Shown here: positions 23,236 to 30,998 of the stretch, piece by piece
Layout of the letters: each line of letters begins with the position of its first letter
Position numbering within the stretch: position 1 is the first letter of the stretch
Source: Acidobacteriota bacterium
GTDB lineage: Bacteria > Acidobacteriota > Blastocatellia > Pyrinomonadales > Pyrinomonadaceae
Direction: 5' to 3'
NCBI GenBank assembly: GCA_003222895.1
Contig: QHXI01000092.1
Span: 1 to 33,616 of the forward strand
Length of the DNA: 33,616 bases
Translations under genes and position numbers: made by a program
Notes under the pieces: model-generated
The model's input: the letters and a program-made list of their open reading frames with translations, nothing else
Told to the model about the DNA's origin: nothing
Databases searched by the model: none

Positions 23236-26200
23236 ATGACTTCCACAGCTTCCCGTTCGATGCTTTTCTTTGGGCCACTTTTGCTCCTGGCCCTGGCATA
23301 CCAATCTCACGCCAACTCGGCCGCCGCTGGCGGCGATGGACGTGTTGAGCTCTCGATACTACAGGAACCGCAAAAAGAATCGGCTAAGAAATTTTTCGAA
23401 GAAGCAGAGAGACTGCGTCAGGGAGGGTCTGCTGAATCTCTCCAGAACGCGCTCGCGAAATACGATCGCGCCCTGCTGTTGTACCGAGCAGCAGGCGATC
23501 ATAAGGGCGAGGCCGAGGCTCTGAACTGCATCGCGTCGATATACAGTACTCTGGGCGACACAGGGAAAGCACTCGAAGAATACAAGCAGGTGCTGTTAGC
23601 GTACCGGGCGCTCGGCGATCGTGCCGGTGAGTGTAACGCTCTTGACCTGATGGCCATCAAATACTACTGGGTTGGGGAGATGGACAGCGCCCTGGACTCC
23701 GTTAAGCAGGCTTTAGCGCTGGCCCGGACGATTGGAGATCAAAGTCTGTTAGCGCGAGTTTTGGAAAACACTGGATTCATTTACAACAAACAGGGCGAGA
23801 AACGGAAAGCCCTGGTTTTTTTTGAAGAAGCCTTGCCGATTTCACAGGCCATTAAAGATCGCCCCAGAGAAGCATCGGTCTTCAATCGCTTGGGCCTAAT
23901 CTATTACACGTGGGGTGAAACCCAGAAAGCCCTGGATAACTATGACAAGGCATTGTCGATAGACGGCGAACTAAAAGATGGTTTTGCCGAAGCAGCCACT
24001 CTACACAATGTTGGCCAGGTCTATCTTTCCGCAGGAGACAAGCCGAAGGCGCTTGAATACTTTAATCGGGGAATCACTCTTTCGCGGTCGTTGGGAAATA
24101 CCAACATTGAGGCCGATTGCCTTCACGATATCGGTTTGACTTATGAAGAAATGGGTCGGTTGCAACAGGCGCTGGAGGCCTTCAATAAGTCTCTGGAAGC
24201 GAGGCGCGCGTCGGGAGATAGGCGCGGCGAAGCAGAGGCGCTAGGGAGCCTGGGTCAGATCTACGAAGTGCTCGGAGAAAAGCAAAAAGCTCTGGAGTTC
24301 TACGAGCAGGCCCTCCCGATATACCGAAAGTATCGTTATCCGCGCGGCGTCGCCGCCACGCTGCTGAGTATTGGTTATGTTCATTTATCTGACGGCGCCT
24401 TCCCTAAAGCGCTCGATTGCGCCAACGAAGCGCTGACTGCCTATCGAGAGGTCGGTGATCGAAGCGGCGAAGCAGCGGCCCTTGGTCTAACCGCCTGGTC
24501 CTATTTCGACAAAGGTGAAGATAGACAAAAAGTGATTGACCTGCTAAGTCAGGAGCTCCTTATCTTCCATGAGACTGACCAGTTAGGATCCGAAGCCGCT
24601 ACTCTCAATGATCTTGGTTACATGCACAGCAGGTCGGGTGACAAGGAAAAAGCTCTTGAATTCTTCAATCGGGCGCTGGCACTTCAGGATAAACTGCGCG
24701 AACCGGAAACTATCGGATCCATTTGTGGAAGTTTGATGGCGATTTGGAAGGCTGCTAAGAAGCCGGGCATCGCGATCATTTATGGCAAGAAGGCAGTGAA
24801 CGCTTATCAACAGATCAGGGCGAACCTGATGGGACTTGACAAACAGCTACAGAGAAATTTCCTGGTTTCAAGAGAAGATACGTACAGAGAGCTGGCCGAC
24901 CTGCTCATTTCAGAAGGACGGTTGCCCGAGGCGCAACAAGTCCTCGGTTTCCTAAAAGAGGAGGAGTATTTTCAATATGTGCGACGTGATTCTGATGAAG
25001 CGTCGCTAATGAGCGCATCCATAGCCTTCAGTGCTTCCGAAACTGAACTCGAAAAACGGTTTGTGGATTTATCCGGGCGGATCGCAGCTATTGGCGCTCA
25101 ACGAAGTGCCTTGCTGGCAATTAAGGAGCGCACTCCAGAAGAGGAAAAGCACTTAGCAGAATTAGAGGACCAACTTGAGATTAGTAATCTGGGATTTCAA
25201 AAGTTTCTCGACCAATTAGAAGTCGAGCTGAAAAGGAATCCGCGCCGCGGCGTCGATATAGCCACGTTGAGAGAGTCGCAGGCCTTTAAGGACACGCTGC
25301 GTGATCTAGACGCGATTGCGCTGTTTACCGTCGTGGGACATAACAAATACAACGTAATTCTAGTCACGCCTGATTTCGAAAAGGCTTACGAGTATCCCAT
25401 AACGGAAGCAGCTTTAAACAATAAGATTTCGAGATACGACGACGTGCTGCGAGATCCGGCCAGCAATCCTCTCCCACCGGCGCAGGAACTCTATCGCATT
25501 CTGATTGGCGCCGAATTAGGGCGGGATATTGCGCAGACGAAGAAGCAGACCATCCTGTGGTCACTCGATGGGTCTCTGCGATACTTGCCCATGGCGGCGC
25601 TGCATGATGGGCAAAAATACCTGGTTGAAACTTACCGTAATGTTGTCATCACTCTCGCCAGCCGCGACCACTTGAAAGATCGGGTAAGCCCAAAGTGGCA
25701 GGCGCTTGGCCTCGGGGTTGCGAAAGAATCGGTGCTGAAGTCAGGAACTGGCGATAAGCACTTTCCACCTTTACCGGGTGTTCGCGAAGAGTTGAGGGCT
25801 ATTGTCCGCGACGAGAGTTCAAGCCGGCGACAACAGGGGGTCTTACTTGGAAAGATAATGCTTGACGATGAGTTTACCGCTGATGCTTTGAAATCCAATC
25901 TGCGATTGCGCGCTAACGAGCAGCCCTATAAGGTGGTGCACATCGCCAGCCACTTCCACTTTGAGGCTGGTGATGAAACCAAGTCGTATTTACTCCTCGG
26001 CGGTGATCAAATCCTGACGGTCTCTCAACTCAAGAACATGTCGCAGCTTTTCAGCCGCGTTGAATTATTGGCTCTCTCCGCCTGCGAGACAGCCACCGGT
26101 GGCGAGAAGGACGGAAAGGAAGTCGAAGGTTTCGCGGTGCTGGCACAAAGACAAGGTGCTGAAGCGATCATCGCGAGTCTCTGGGAGGTCAACGATCAGA

Positions 26201-26406
26201 GTACCAGCTTGTTAATGCAGCGGTTCTACAAATTCCACGAGGCTCATCCGGATATGTCCAAAGCTGAGGCGATGCGCCAGGCCCAACTTTCACTCCTGCG
26301 CGGTTTGCAGGCCGACCCCCAGTCGAGCGGCAGCACCGCGGCAGAGTTGATCTACGCGCATCCACATTTTTGGGCGCCTTTCATTTTGATTGGGAACTGT
26401 CGGTAG
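23236..26406 (+). CDS. Exported TPR-CHAT protein
   Basis: The 1056-residue protein starts with a signal peptide (hydrophobic residues 9-22, QSHANSA cleavage region). About eleven tetratricopeptide repeats follow between residues ~60 and 540 (pattern GDxxGEAxxLxxIGxxYxxxGExxKALxxYxxAL). Then comes a helical linker (EEEYFQYVRRDSDEA and on to residue ~690) and a C-terminal CHAT domain, the caspase-like protease of the HetF/TPR group. The CHAT dyad is His906 in HIASHFHF and Cys950 in LSACETATGG. Start: ATG with AAAGGAG about 8 bases upstream. TPRs normally bind a partner or the substrate; target unknown. CHAT proteases such as Craspase TPR-CHAT act in the cytoplasm, whereas this one should be outside the inner membrane. 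Its end overlaps the convergent membrane gene by 26 bases. Confidence 0.93.
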   Translation: MTSTASRSMLFFGPLLLLALAYQSHANSAAAGGDGRVELSILQEPQKESAKKFFEEAERLRQGGSAESLQNALAKYDRALLLYRAAGDHKGEAEALNCIASIYSTLGDTGKALEEYKQVLLAYRALGDRAGECNALDLMAIKYYWVGEMDSALDSVKQALALARTIGDQSLLARVLENTGFIYNKQGEKRKALVFFEEALPISQAIKDRPREASVFNRLGLIYYTWGETQKALDNYDKALSIDGELKDGFAEAATLHNVGQVYLSAGDKPKALEYFNRGITLSRSLGNTNIEADCLHDIGLTYEEMGRLQQALEAFNKSLEARRASGDRRGEAEALGSLGQIYEVLGEKQKALEFYEQALPIYRKYRYPRGVAATLLSIGYVHLSDGAFPKALDCANEALTAYREVGDRSGEAAALGLTAWSYFDKGEDRQKVIDLLSQELLIFHETDQLGSEAATLNDLGYMHSRSGDKEKALEFFNRALALQDKLREPETIGSICGSLMAIWKAAKKPGIAIIYGKKAVNAYQQIRANLMGLDKQLQRNFLVSREDTYRELADLLISEGRLPEAQQVLGFLKEEEYFQYVRRDSDEASLMSASIAFSASETELEKRFVDLSGRIAAIGAQRSALLAIKERTPEEEKHLAELEDQLEISNLGFQKFLDQLEVELKRNPRRGVDIATLRESQAFKDTLRDLDAIALFTVVGHNKYNVILVTPDFEKAYEYPITEAALNNKISRYDDVLRDPASNPLPPAQELYRILIGAELGRDIAQTKKQTILWSLDGSLRYLPMAALHDGQKYLVETYRNVVITLASRDHLKDRVSPKWQALGLGVAKESVLKSGTGDKHFPPLPGVREELRAIVRDESSSRRQQGVLLGKIMLDDEFTADALKSNLRLRANEQPYKVVHIASHFHFEAGDETKSYLLLGGDQILTVSQLKNMSQLFSRVELLALSACETATGGEKDGKEVEGFAVLAQRQGAEAIIASLWEVNDQSTSLLMQRFYKFHEAHPDMSKAEAMRQAQLSLLRGLQADPQSSGSTAAELIYAHPHFWAPFILIGNCR

Positions 26407-27013
26407 GCGCGCGTCTTGTCTTATGGTGCTGCCGGCGCATCTGGCTGCACGACAGCGCCTGGACGACTGCAATAATGCACATGGTGAAGAGCGGCATGTT
26501 CAAAATGTAGACGGCCGCGAGGAGGTATCGCGATTTATCAATAGATTCTCTGGTCCAGACTTCCTCTTCCTTTCCAGCGAAATCCTCCAGAAGACTGGTA
26601 CAAGTGGAAGTCGGATTGCGATTGAGATAAGTCAGGCCAGCCTCGGTGTATTGCTTTCCGATGACTACTGGCTGACTCGCGTATTGGCAAGTTCGCGTGT
26701 CGAGCAGGTGCTGATATGCGGAAAACGTCAAGAGCGACGCAGCCAGTGAGACGACCGCAAAAATAGTCCAGCGTTCAACGTCTTTTCTGTGATTCCATTT
26801 CTGGATCAGCAAGAATATCAGCCCCACAAGAACCGCTACGATAAACTGCGCCAGGCGCACCACCGTCTGGTGCCCGCGAGCTGAAATCCAGCCCGGAGGC
26901 GGGATCAAGAAGCCGCTAATCACACCACAGACAAAGACCGCGAGTTGGGTAATCAATCCCCATCCCTTCTTTGTACTCTGTATCCAGTTTTTAAGCTGCG
27001 CGTTGGACGCCAT
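26381..27013 (-). CDS. Four-span membrane protein next to the CHAT gene
   Basis: The 210-residue protein has four likely membrane spans (around residues 22-40, 52-70, 83-100 and 165-185). Between the third and fourth lies a ~60-residue loop with two cysteines spaced about 28 apart (RTCQYASQ and TSTCTSLL) that should face the periplasm. The tail is basic (RRQHHKTRRA). No motif is recognised. It starts 20 bases after the stop of the exported-protein gene 27034-27729, so the two form a pair. Its 3' end overlaps the convergent TPR-CHAT gene by 26 bases. A functional link to the CHAT protein is possible but rests only on position. Confidence 0.75.
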   Translation of the reverse strand: MASNAQLKNWIQSTKKGWGLITQLAVFVCGVISGFLIPPPGWISARGHQTVVRLAQFIVAVLVGLIFLLIQKWNHRKDVERWTIFAVVSLAASLLTFSAYQHLLDTRTCQYASQPVVIGKQYTEAGLTYLNRNPTSTCTSLLEDFAGKEEEVWTRESIDKSRYLLAAVYILNMPLFTMCIIAVVQALSCSQMRRQHHKTRRAPTDSSQSK

Positions 27014-27033
27014 TTTTGATGTATCTTAGAGGG

Positions 27034-27729
27034 TCAAGGCACAACCAGGTCGATCTCCTGCTTCAACTCGCCATTCACACCAATATTGATAAGTTTGTGT
27101 TCCGATTCCGATCGCTCTTTGGTAAGCCAGAAATAATATCTTCCGGGCGAGAGAGTCATGCTGGAAGGATTCGAAAGATTGGTGAGTTTGTCGAATCTTC
27201 TGCGGTGCTGCGCGTCAAACTCCCAGGCTTTGGGAGTGCACCAGATCTCATAAGCACTGACATCCTGATCGCCTTTCTTCGCGCGAACGAAGACCTGTAC
27301 GACTCTGGCAATGTCCCCTCCGCCGCGATTGTTCGTCACTTTAATCGCCAGGTCGGCTTCCAGGTCTTTCAATTTGTCATACAGTTGTAGTTCAGGATGA
27401 AACTTCGTTTCGCGGTTCGCGATTCGCTGCAGCAATTCTGCGTCGAGTGCGACCCCTTCCAGAAATTCATCAGGGACCGGCTTGTCCGAAGCGAAGACGG
27501 CCTCTAAGAACTTCACGTAGTCGGCAATATTCGTGAGTGACTCCGCAATATCACTTTCGTTTTCCGTCTCCTTGTTGGCTTTCATCGGCGTCTCTCGTCT
27601 GAGACTCTGCAGTGAATCATGGAAAGACCTGAACACAGCGCTCGCCCGCGCTTGTTGCTCCGCCGGCCGCTGTAGAACAAACGATGACGAAATAAGGAGC
27701 GGCAAGAGAAGGGATGCGATCATGTTCAT
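27034..27729 (-). CDS. Exported protein of unknown function
   Basis: The 231-residue product has a short signal-like N-terminus (MNMIASLLLPLLISSSFVLQ). A helical region follows (TNIADYVKFLEAVFASDKPVP, then LEGVALDAELLQRIANRE). The C-terminal half is beta-rich and looks like an immunoglobulin-like or carrier fold (DLAIKVTNN, VQVFVRAKKGDQDVSAYEIWCTPKAW, SMTLSPGRYYFWLTKE). The last piece resembles cell-surface beta-sandwich domains, but no family is recognised. Ribosome site is weak for either ATG at the start (27729 or 27723). It is the first gene of a two-gene operon with the four-span protein. Confidence 0.72.
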   Translation of the reverse strand: MNMIASLLLPLLISSSFVLQRPAEQQARASAVFRSFHDSLQSLRRETPMKANKETENESDIAESLTNIADYVKFLEAVFASDKPVPDEFLEGVALDAELLQRIANRETKFHPELQLYDKLKDLEADLAIKVTNNRGGGDIARVVQVFVRAKKGDQDVSAYEIWCTPKAWEFDAQHRRRFDKLTNLSNPSSMTLSPGRYYFWLTKERSESEHKLINIGVNGELKQEIDLVVP

Positions 27730-27856
27730 TCTTGTGACTTTGGATATTAATCGCCTGTGAAGCTGGCGTATTATTACACTTTTGGATTTGATTGGCGACT
27801 GAAAACAGTGGCCTTCTTTAGTGCTAATATTAATTGTTTTTTATTAGAATAAAAGC

Positions 27857-28372
27857 GTGAAAAGTCCCGGCCTGAATTCAATCACCTTCCGTGCGATTAC
27901 TGAAGCTAACCGGTTGTTCCTGGTTCAGCTTTATAAGAGCAGCCGCGGCGACGATCTGCGCGGGCTTGGTTGGGATGAAGATCGCATCCGCGAGTTTCTC
28001 GAAATGCAGTACGCAGCCTATGGAAACTTTTACAGAAATGATTTTCCGAACGCTTCCGACGAAGTGGTGTTGTGGGATGCGAAACCGATCGGAAGACTAA
28101 TTATCGATCGGCGGTCGGATGAAATCCGTTTGGTGGATATCGCGGTGCTTCCAGACTACCAGAATCGCGGGTTCGGATCGCAAATCGTTCGCCGATTGCA
28201 AACAGAGGCCGCAGCTCAGCACAAACCTCTGCGCCTGCAGGTGATCAGATTCAATCGCGCGGTGGGATTATTCGAACGGCTCGGCTTCGTTCGCGCGAGC
28301 GAAACCGGGACACATTTCCAGATGGAGTGGTTATCCGAAGCCCCGGCCGTGAGGGAGGGCAACACTCGTTAA
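27857..28372 (+). CDS. GNAT family N-acetyltransferase
   Basis: The 171-residue product has the acetyl-CoA-binding motif A, VDIAVLPDYQNRGFGSQIVRRL (QxxGxG pattern around residues 100-106). The usual first helix (ITEANRLFLVQLYKSSRGDDLR) and the final GLFERLGFVRASETGTHFQMEW also fit. It should transfer an acetyl group from acetyl-CoA to an amine; the acceptor is unknown. The start is GTG at 27857. An AT-rich gap of about 130 bases separates it from the divergent exported-protein gene and must hold promoters for both, though I see no clear consensus boxes. Confidence 0.88.
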   Translation: MKSPGLNSITFRAITEANRLFLVQLYKSSRGDDLRGLGWDEDRIREFLEMQYAAYGNFYRNDFPNASDEVVLWDAKPIGRLIIDRRSDEIRLVDIAVLPDYQNRGFGSQIVRRLQTEAAAQHKPLRLQVIRFNRAVGLFERLGFVRASETGTHFQMEWLSEAPAVREGNTR

Positions 28373-28410
28373 AGACATCGATTGTCTGCAAAAACTTTCC
28401 TGGAGGAATG

Positions 28411-28710
28411 CTACCGCTTCTTCGCCGCTTTCTTCGTGCGCTTGGTTGCAGTCTTCTTCTTCGCAGTCTTAGTGCGCACGCGCCGGCCCTTGCGGCCCTC
28501 GCGCTGAATCACGCCGGCCTTCTCGAGGTATTCGTAACTTCCGCGCACAACATTTCGCGCGACACCCAGAGAATTCGCCAGCGTGCGCTCGCTTGGCAAT
28601 AAACTGCCCACGGCGAGAGCGCCGGAACTAATTAAGCTTCCGAGCTGATCGGTAATCTGTCGCGTCATCGAGTCAATACTCTTGCGATTGATCCTGATTT
28701 TGAGAGTCAT
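28411..28710 (-). CDS. GntR-type winged-helix protein with lysine-rich tail
   Basis: The 99-residue product has a GntR winged helix over residues ~12-75: QITDQLGSLISSGALAVGSLLPSERTLANSLGVARNVVRGSYEYLEKAGVI in family terms, where SERTLANSLGV is the recognition region. No effector-binding domain follows. Instead the last ~25 residues are almost all Lys, Arg, Ala and Thr (KTAKKKTATKRTKKAAKKR), like the tail of histone H1 or AlgP-type proteins. It probably binds DNA more as an architectural or broad regulator than as a ligand-responsive repressor. GGAGG lies 5 bases before the ATG. It stands between GNAT and P1 peptidase genes. Confidence 0.82.
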   Translation of the reverse strand: MTLKIRINRKSIDSMTRQITDQLGSLISSGALAVGSLLPSERTLANSLGVARNVVRGSYEYLEKAGVIQREGRKGRRVRTKTAKKKTATKRTKKAAKKR

Positions 28711-28794
28711 CGTTCCTCCAACTGATTTTTGAGTGGCGCGTATTCTAGTTAGTCATCGATTGAGTGTCAACGAAGATGAATCGGCTGGGCCCCG

Positions 28795-29979
28795 TCATTG
28801 TTTCAACGCGCCGTGCCGGCGAAGAATCTCCAGACTCCGATCGATCGGCAAAGCTTCAACTGTGTGACCGCGGCCGGTCGTGGTCGTTGCTCGAAACAGT
28901 GAGTTGTAGATTGCTTCTTCCGTGGCTTCGATCACCGCGAGAAACAACGGTGACATTACTTCGTTCGAAAGTAACGTCACGTTCGATTTTTGATTACGCG
29001 CATTCGGAATGTTTCTGATGCGAAGGTCGGGCGCCGTTGAAAACGCAATCGCATAATCGCCGCTGCCGTTCGAACCGGCGGCGCCCGTGCGAGCGAGACC
29101 CATCATCGATCGCGCGGCGAGTCTTTGCAGATTGCGATGGTCGATGGGCGCGTCGGTCGCGATTACGATAATGACGGATCCATCCGCTGACTGGTCCGAC
29201 GAGTTTGACTTCGTCGAACTCAGCTCTTCTTTCAGATAATACTTACCCAACTCAAGACCCACCGGCGCGCCATTAATCGTGAGAATTCCGCCGAAATTCG
29301 TTTGCACCAGCACGCCAACGGCGTATCCGCCCAAAGCCGACGGCAGCTTACGCGACGACGTTCCAATACCGCCTTTGAAACCGAATGCGACGGTTCCTGT
29401 GCCCGCGCCGACGGCGCCTTCTTCGACCGTTCCGCCACGCGCGTTCTTGATCGCGGCAAACACTTCATCGCGCCCAACGTGTCGACCCCGAATGTCATTA
29501 AGAAAACCATCGTTCGTTTCGCCAACCAGCGGATTGATCGATTGCACGTCTTCATTGCCCGGCAGCGCGAGCATGTAATCGATCGTCGCGTCGGCGACGC
29601 GCGGCACATTCAGAGTAGACGTCAGCATGATCGGAGTCTCGATCTCGCCAAGCTCATTCACCTGCGTCGAGCCGGCAAGCTTGCCGAATGCATTCCCGAT
29701 GAAAACCGCACCCGGAACTTTCTCGCGGAAGAGATTTCCGCCGTGCGGCAGAATCGCGGTGACGCCGGTGCGTACGTTGTCGCCTTTGATTAAGGTCGTC
29801 TGACCAACCGCGACTCCGGCGACATCGGTGATAGCGTTCAGTGGCCCAGTTGGGAGCACGCCCACCAACACACCCGCATCACGCGCCCGCGGTCGCTTTG
29901 GATCTTGCGCGTTTGCGCTCGCCACTTGCACGATGAATGCGGCAAGAATCAGAAAGCAGCACTGGAAAGTCTTTTTCAT
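28795..29979 (-). CDS. P1 family peptidase (DmpA/BapA-like aminopeptidase)
   Basis: The 394-residue protein has a signal peptide (FLILAAFIVQVASANA) and the DmpA (MEROPS S58) Ntn-hydrolase-like fold. Family marks are NAITDVAGVAVGQTTLI, GVTAILPHGGNLF, GNAFGKLAGSTQVNELGEIETPI, and GAGTGTVAFGFKGGIGTSSR. The self-cleavage and nucleophile site appears as ADGSVIIVIATDAP, where cleavage before the Ser would give the alpha and beta chains. These enzymes release N-terminal D- or beta-amino acids from small peptides. The signal peptide places it in the periplasm. The next gene upstream on the strand is the 38-residue peptide, 8 bases away, so it may be the last gene of the glycosidase operon. Confidence 0.92.
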   Translation of the reverse strand: MKKTFQCCFLILAAFIVQVASANAQDPKRPRARDAGVLVGVLPTGPLNAITDVAGVAVGQTTLIKGDNVRTGVTAILPHGGNLFREKVPGAVFIGNAFGKLAGSTQVNELGEIETPIMLTSTLNVPRVADATIDYMLALPGNEDVQSINPLVGETNDGFLNDIRGRHVGRDEVFAAIKNARGGTVEEGAVGAGTGTVAFGFKGGIGTSSRKLPSALGGYAVGVLVQTNFGGILTINGAPVGLELGKYYLKEELSSTKSNSSDQSADGSVIIVIATDAPIDHRNLQRLAARSMMGLARTGAAGSNGSGDYAIAFSTAPDLRIRNIPNARNQKSNVTLLSNEVMSPLFLAVIEATEEAIYNSLFRATTTTGRGHTVEALPIDRSLEILRRHGALKQ

Positions 29980-29987
29980 TAACTCGG

Positions 29988-30104
29988 TTAGTCAGTGGCC
30001 CACAACGCGAGCAAAGCCGGAATCGCCAGCCACAGAAGTCCCTTCAATAGAAAGAACATGAATCCCCAGAAGCCCAAACGCTTGATCCAGGTTTTGATTT
30101 CCAA
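29988..30104 (-). CDS. 38-residue single-span membrane peptide
   Basis: A short frame starts at TTG (30102-30104) with GGAG about 7 bases upstream, 12 bases after the stop of the 8-span membrane gene, and ends 8 bases before the P1 peptidase start. The peptide is basic at the front (EIKTWIKRLGFWG) and then strongly hydrophobic (MFFLLKGLLWLAIPALLALW), ending in ATD. Small peptides with an IKRLGFWGFxFFLLKGxxWLA pattern recur in bacterial genomes, which together with the spacing supports it as real. Orientation by charge suggests the N-terminus is cytoplasmic. Function unknown; it may assist the neighbouring membrane protein. Confidence 0.6.
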   Translation of the reverse strand: MEIKTWIKRLGFWGFMFFLLKGLLWLAIPALLALWATD

Positions 30105-30116
30105 CTTGCTACTCCA

Positions 30117-30998
30117 TTAGGACGGGCGCAGAAGGATCTCGCTGCCCTGCGTTCGCTTGTTCGGTTGCAGCAGCGATCGCCCAAAGATATAGATCACCCA
30201 GCATTCAACGGCAAACGGTGGAAACCCGAGATAGCCAAGCACGGGCATCTCGAAAATTTTGATATTGCCGAAATATGGAACCGTGTACGTCCATTTCGAC
30301 AGCGCCCAATAATTCCAAAACTCCCAAAGGAATCCGCAAACAAAACCGCCCGCCAGCAACGAGAGCAACCGACGGAAATCACCGCGCGCGAGGTCGCCGG
30401 CGATTGATTCCGATCCGCGCATCGCATTAATTGGATCGAGGAGCAAAATGAACGACAGCCAGACTATCGGCGCGAACCATTCGTTTGGCGATACGAGCGG
30501 GATAACAACACCGGCGGCCCCGATCAAAATCGTCACAAAGAAGAAGAACCTGCCCAACCTGATCGGTGATGCTTTTCTCTCTCGTTTGAAAACTGTCGCC
30601 CGGAAGAGATCTGCAGTCTCGAGCAACGCCGGTGTGATCGTCGCGAAGGCCCAATCATAGCCAATCCTGCGCACCCAAAGATTCGGCTCCAGATTCTGAT
30701 AGTGCCACCAAAGCTCGAGGTTCGAATTCCAAAAACGCGGCGCATTGTAGAACTCAAACAACCACCAGCTCGCGATTGAAATGATTGCGACGACGAGGAA
30801 CTCTAAACGATCGTTGGCCAGCAGCGAGCGGCGTTTCAGCTTGTAAACCAGCGCATCAACCAACAGGATGTAACCAGTCCAAACAATTGGCGTGAACCAG
30901 TGTCCGACGAGTTGGTTGCCCCTGAAGAGCAGTGCTTCGGCGGCCACAATGACGGCGACGCCGAAATAACCATGGACAGGAAAGCCCTTGTTTTTCAC
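30117..30998 (-). CDS. Eight-span membrane protein in the glycosidase operon
   Basis: The product (293 residues from the GTG at 30996-30998) has about eight membrane spans, in two similar halves. Each half has a hydrophobic pair, then a WWLFEFYNAPRFWN-like or FLWEFWNYWALSKW-like aromatic segment (WLFEFYN / FLWEFWN), and each also repeats a WFTPIVWTGYILLVDAL / WFAPIVWLSFILLLDPI segment. This points to an internal duplication. The start is chosen because GTG overlaps the glucanase stop (GTGA) and GGAAGG lies 4 bases upstream; a longer frame to 31187 only runs over the glucanase gene. No family is recognised. It may transport or process the sugar products, an inference from position. Confidence 0.8.
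   Translation of the reverse strand: MKNKGFPVHGYFGVAVIVAAEALLFRGNQLVGHWFTPIVWTGYILLVDALVYKLKRRSLLANDRLEFLVVAIISIASWWLFEFYNAPRFWNSNLELWWHYQNLEPNLWVRRIGYDWAFATITPALLETADLFRATVFKRERKASPIRLGRFFFFVTILIGAAGVVIPLVSPNEWFAPIVWLSFILLLDPINAMRGSESIAGDLARGDFRRLLSLLAGGFVCGFLWEFWNYWALSKWTYTVPYFGNIKIFEMPVLGYLGFPPFAVECWVIYIFGRSLLQPNKRTQGSEILLRPS

Noticed and set aside
23400-24900. DNA repeats within the CHAT gene
   Set aside because: They are protein-level TPR repeats; the DNA is diverged and explained by the coding sequence.
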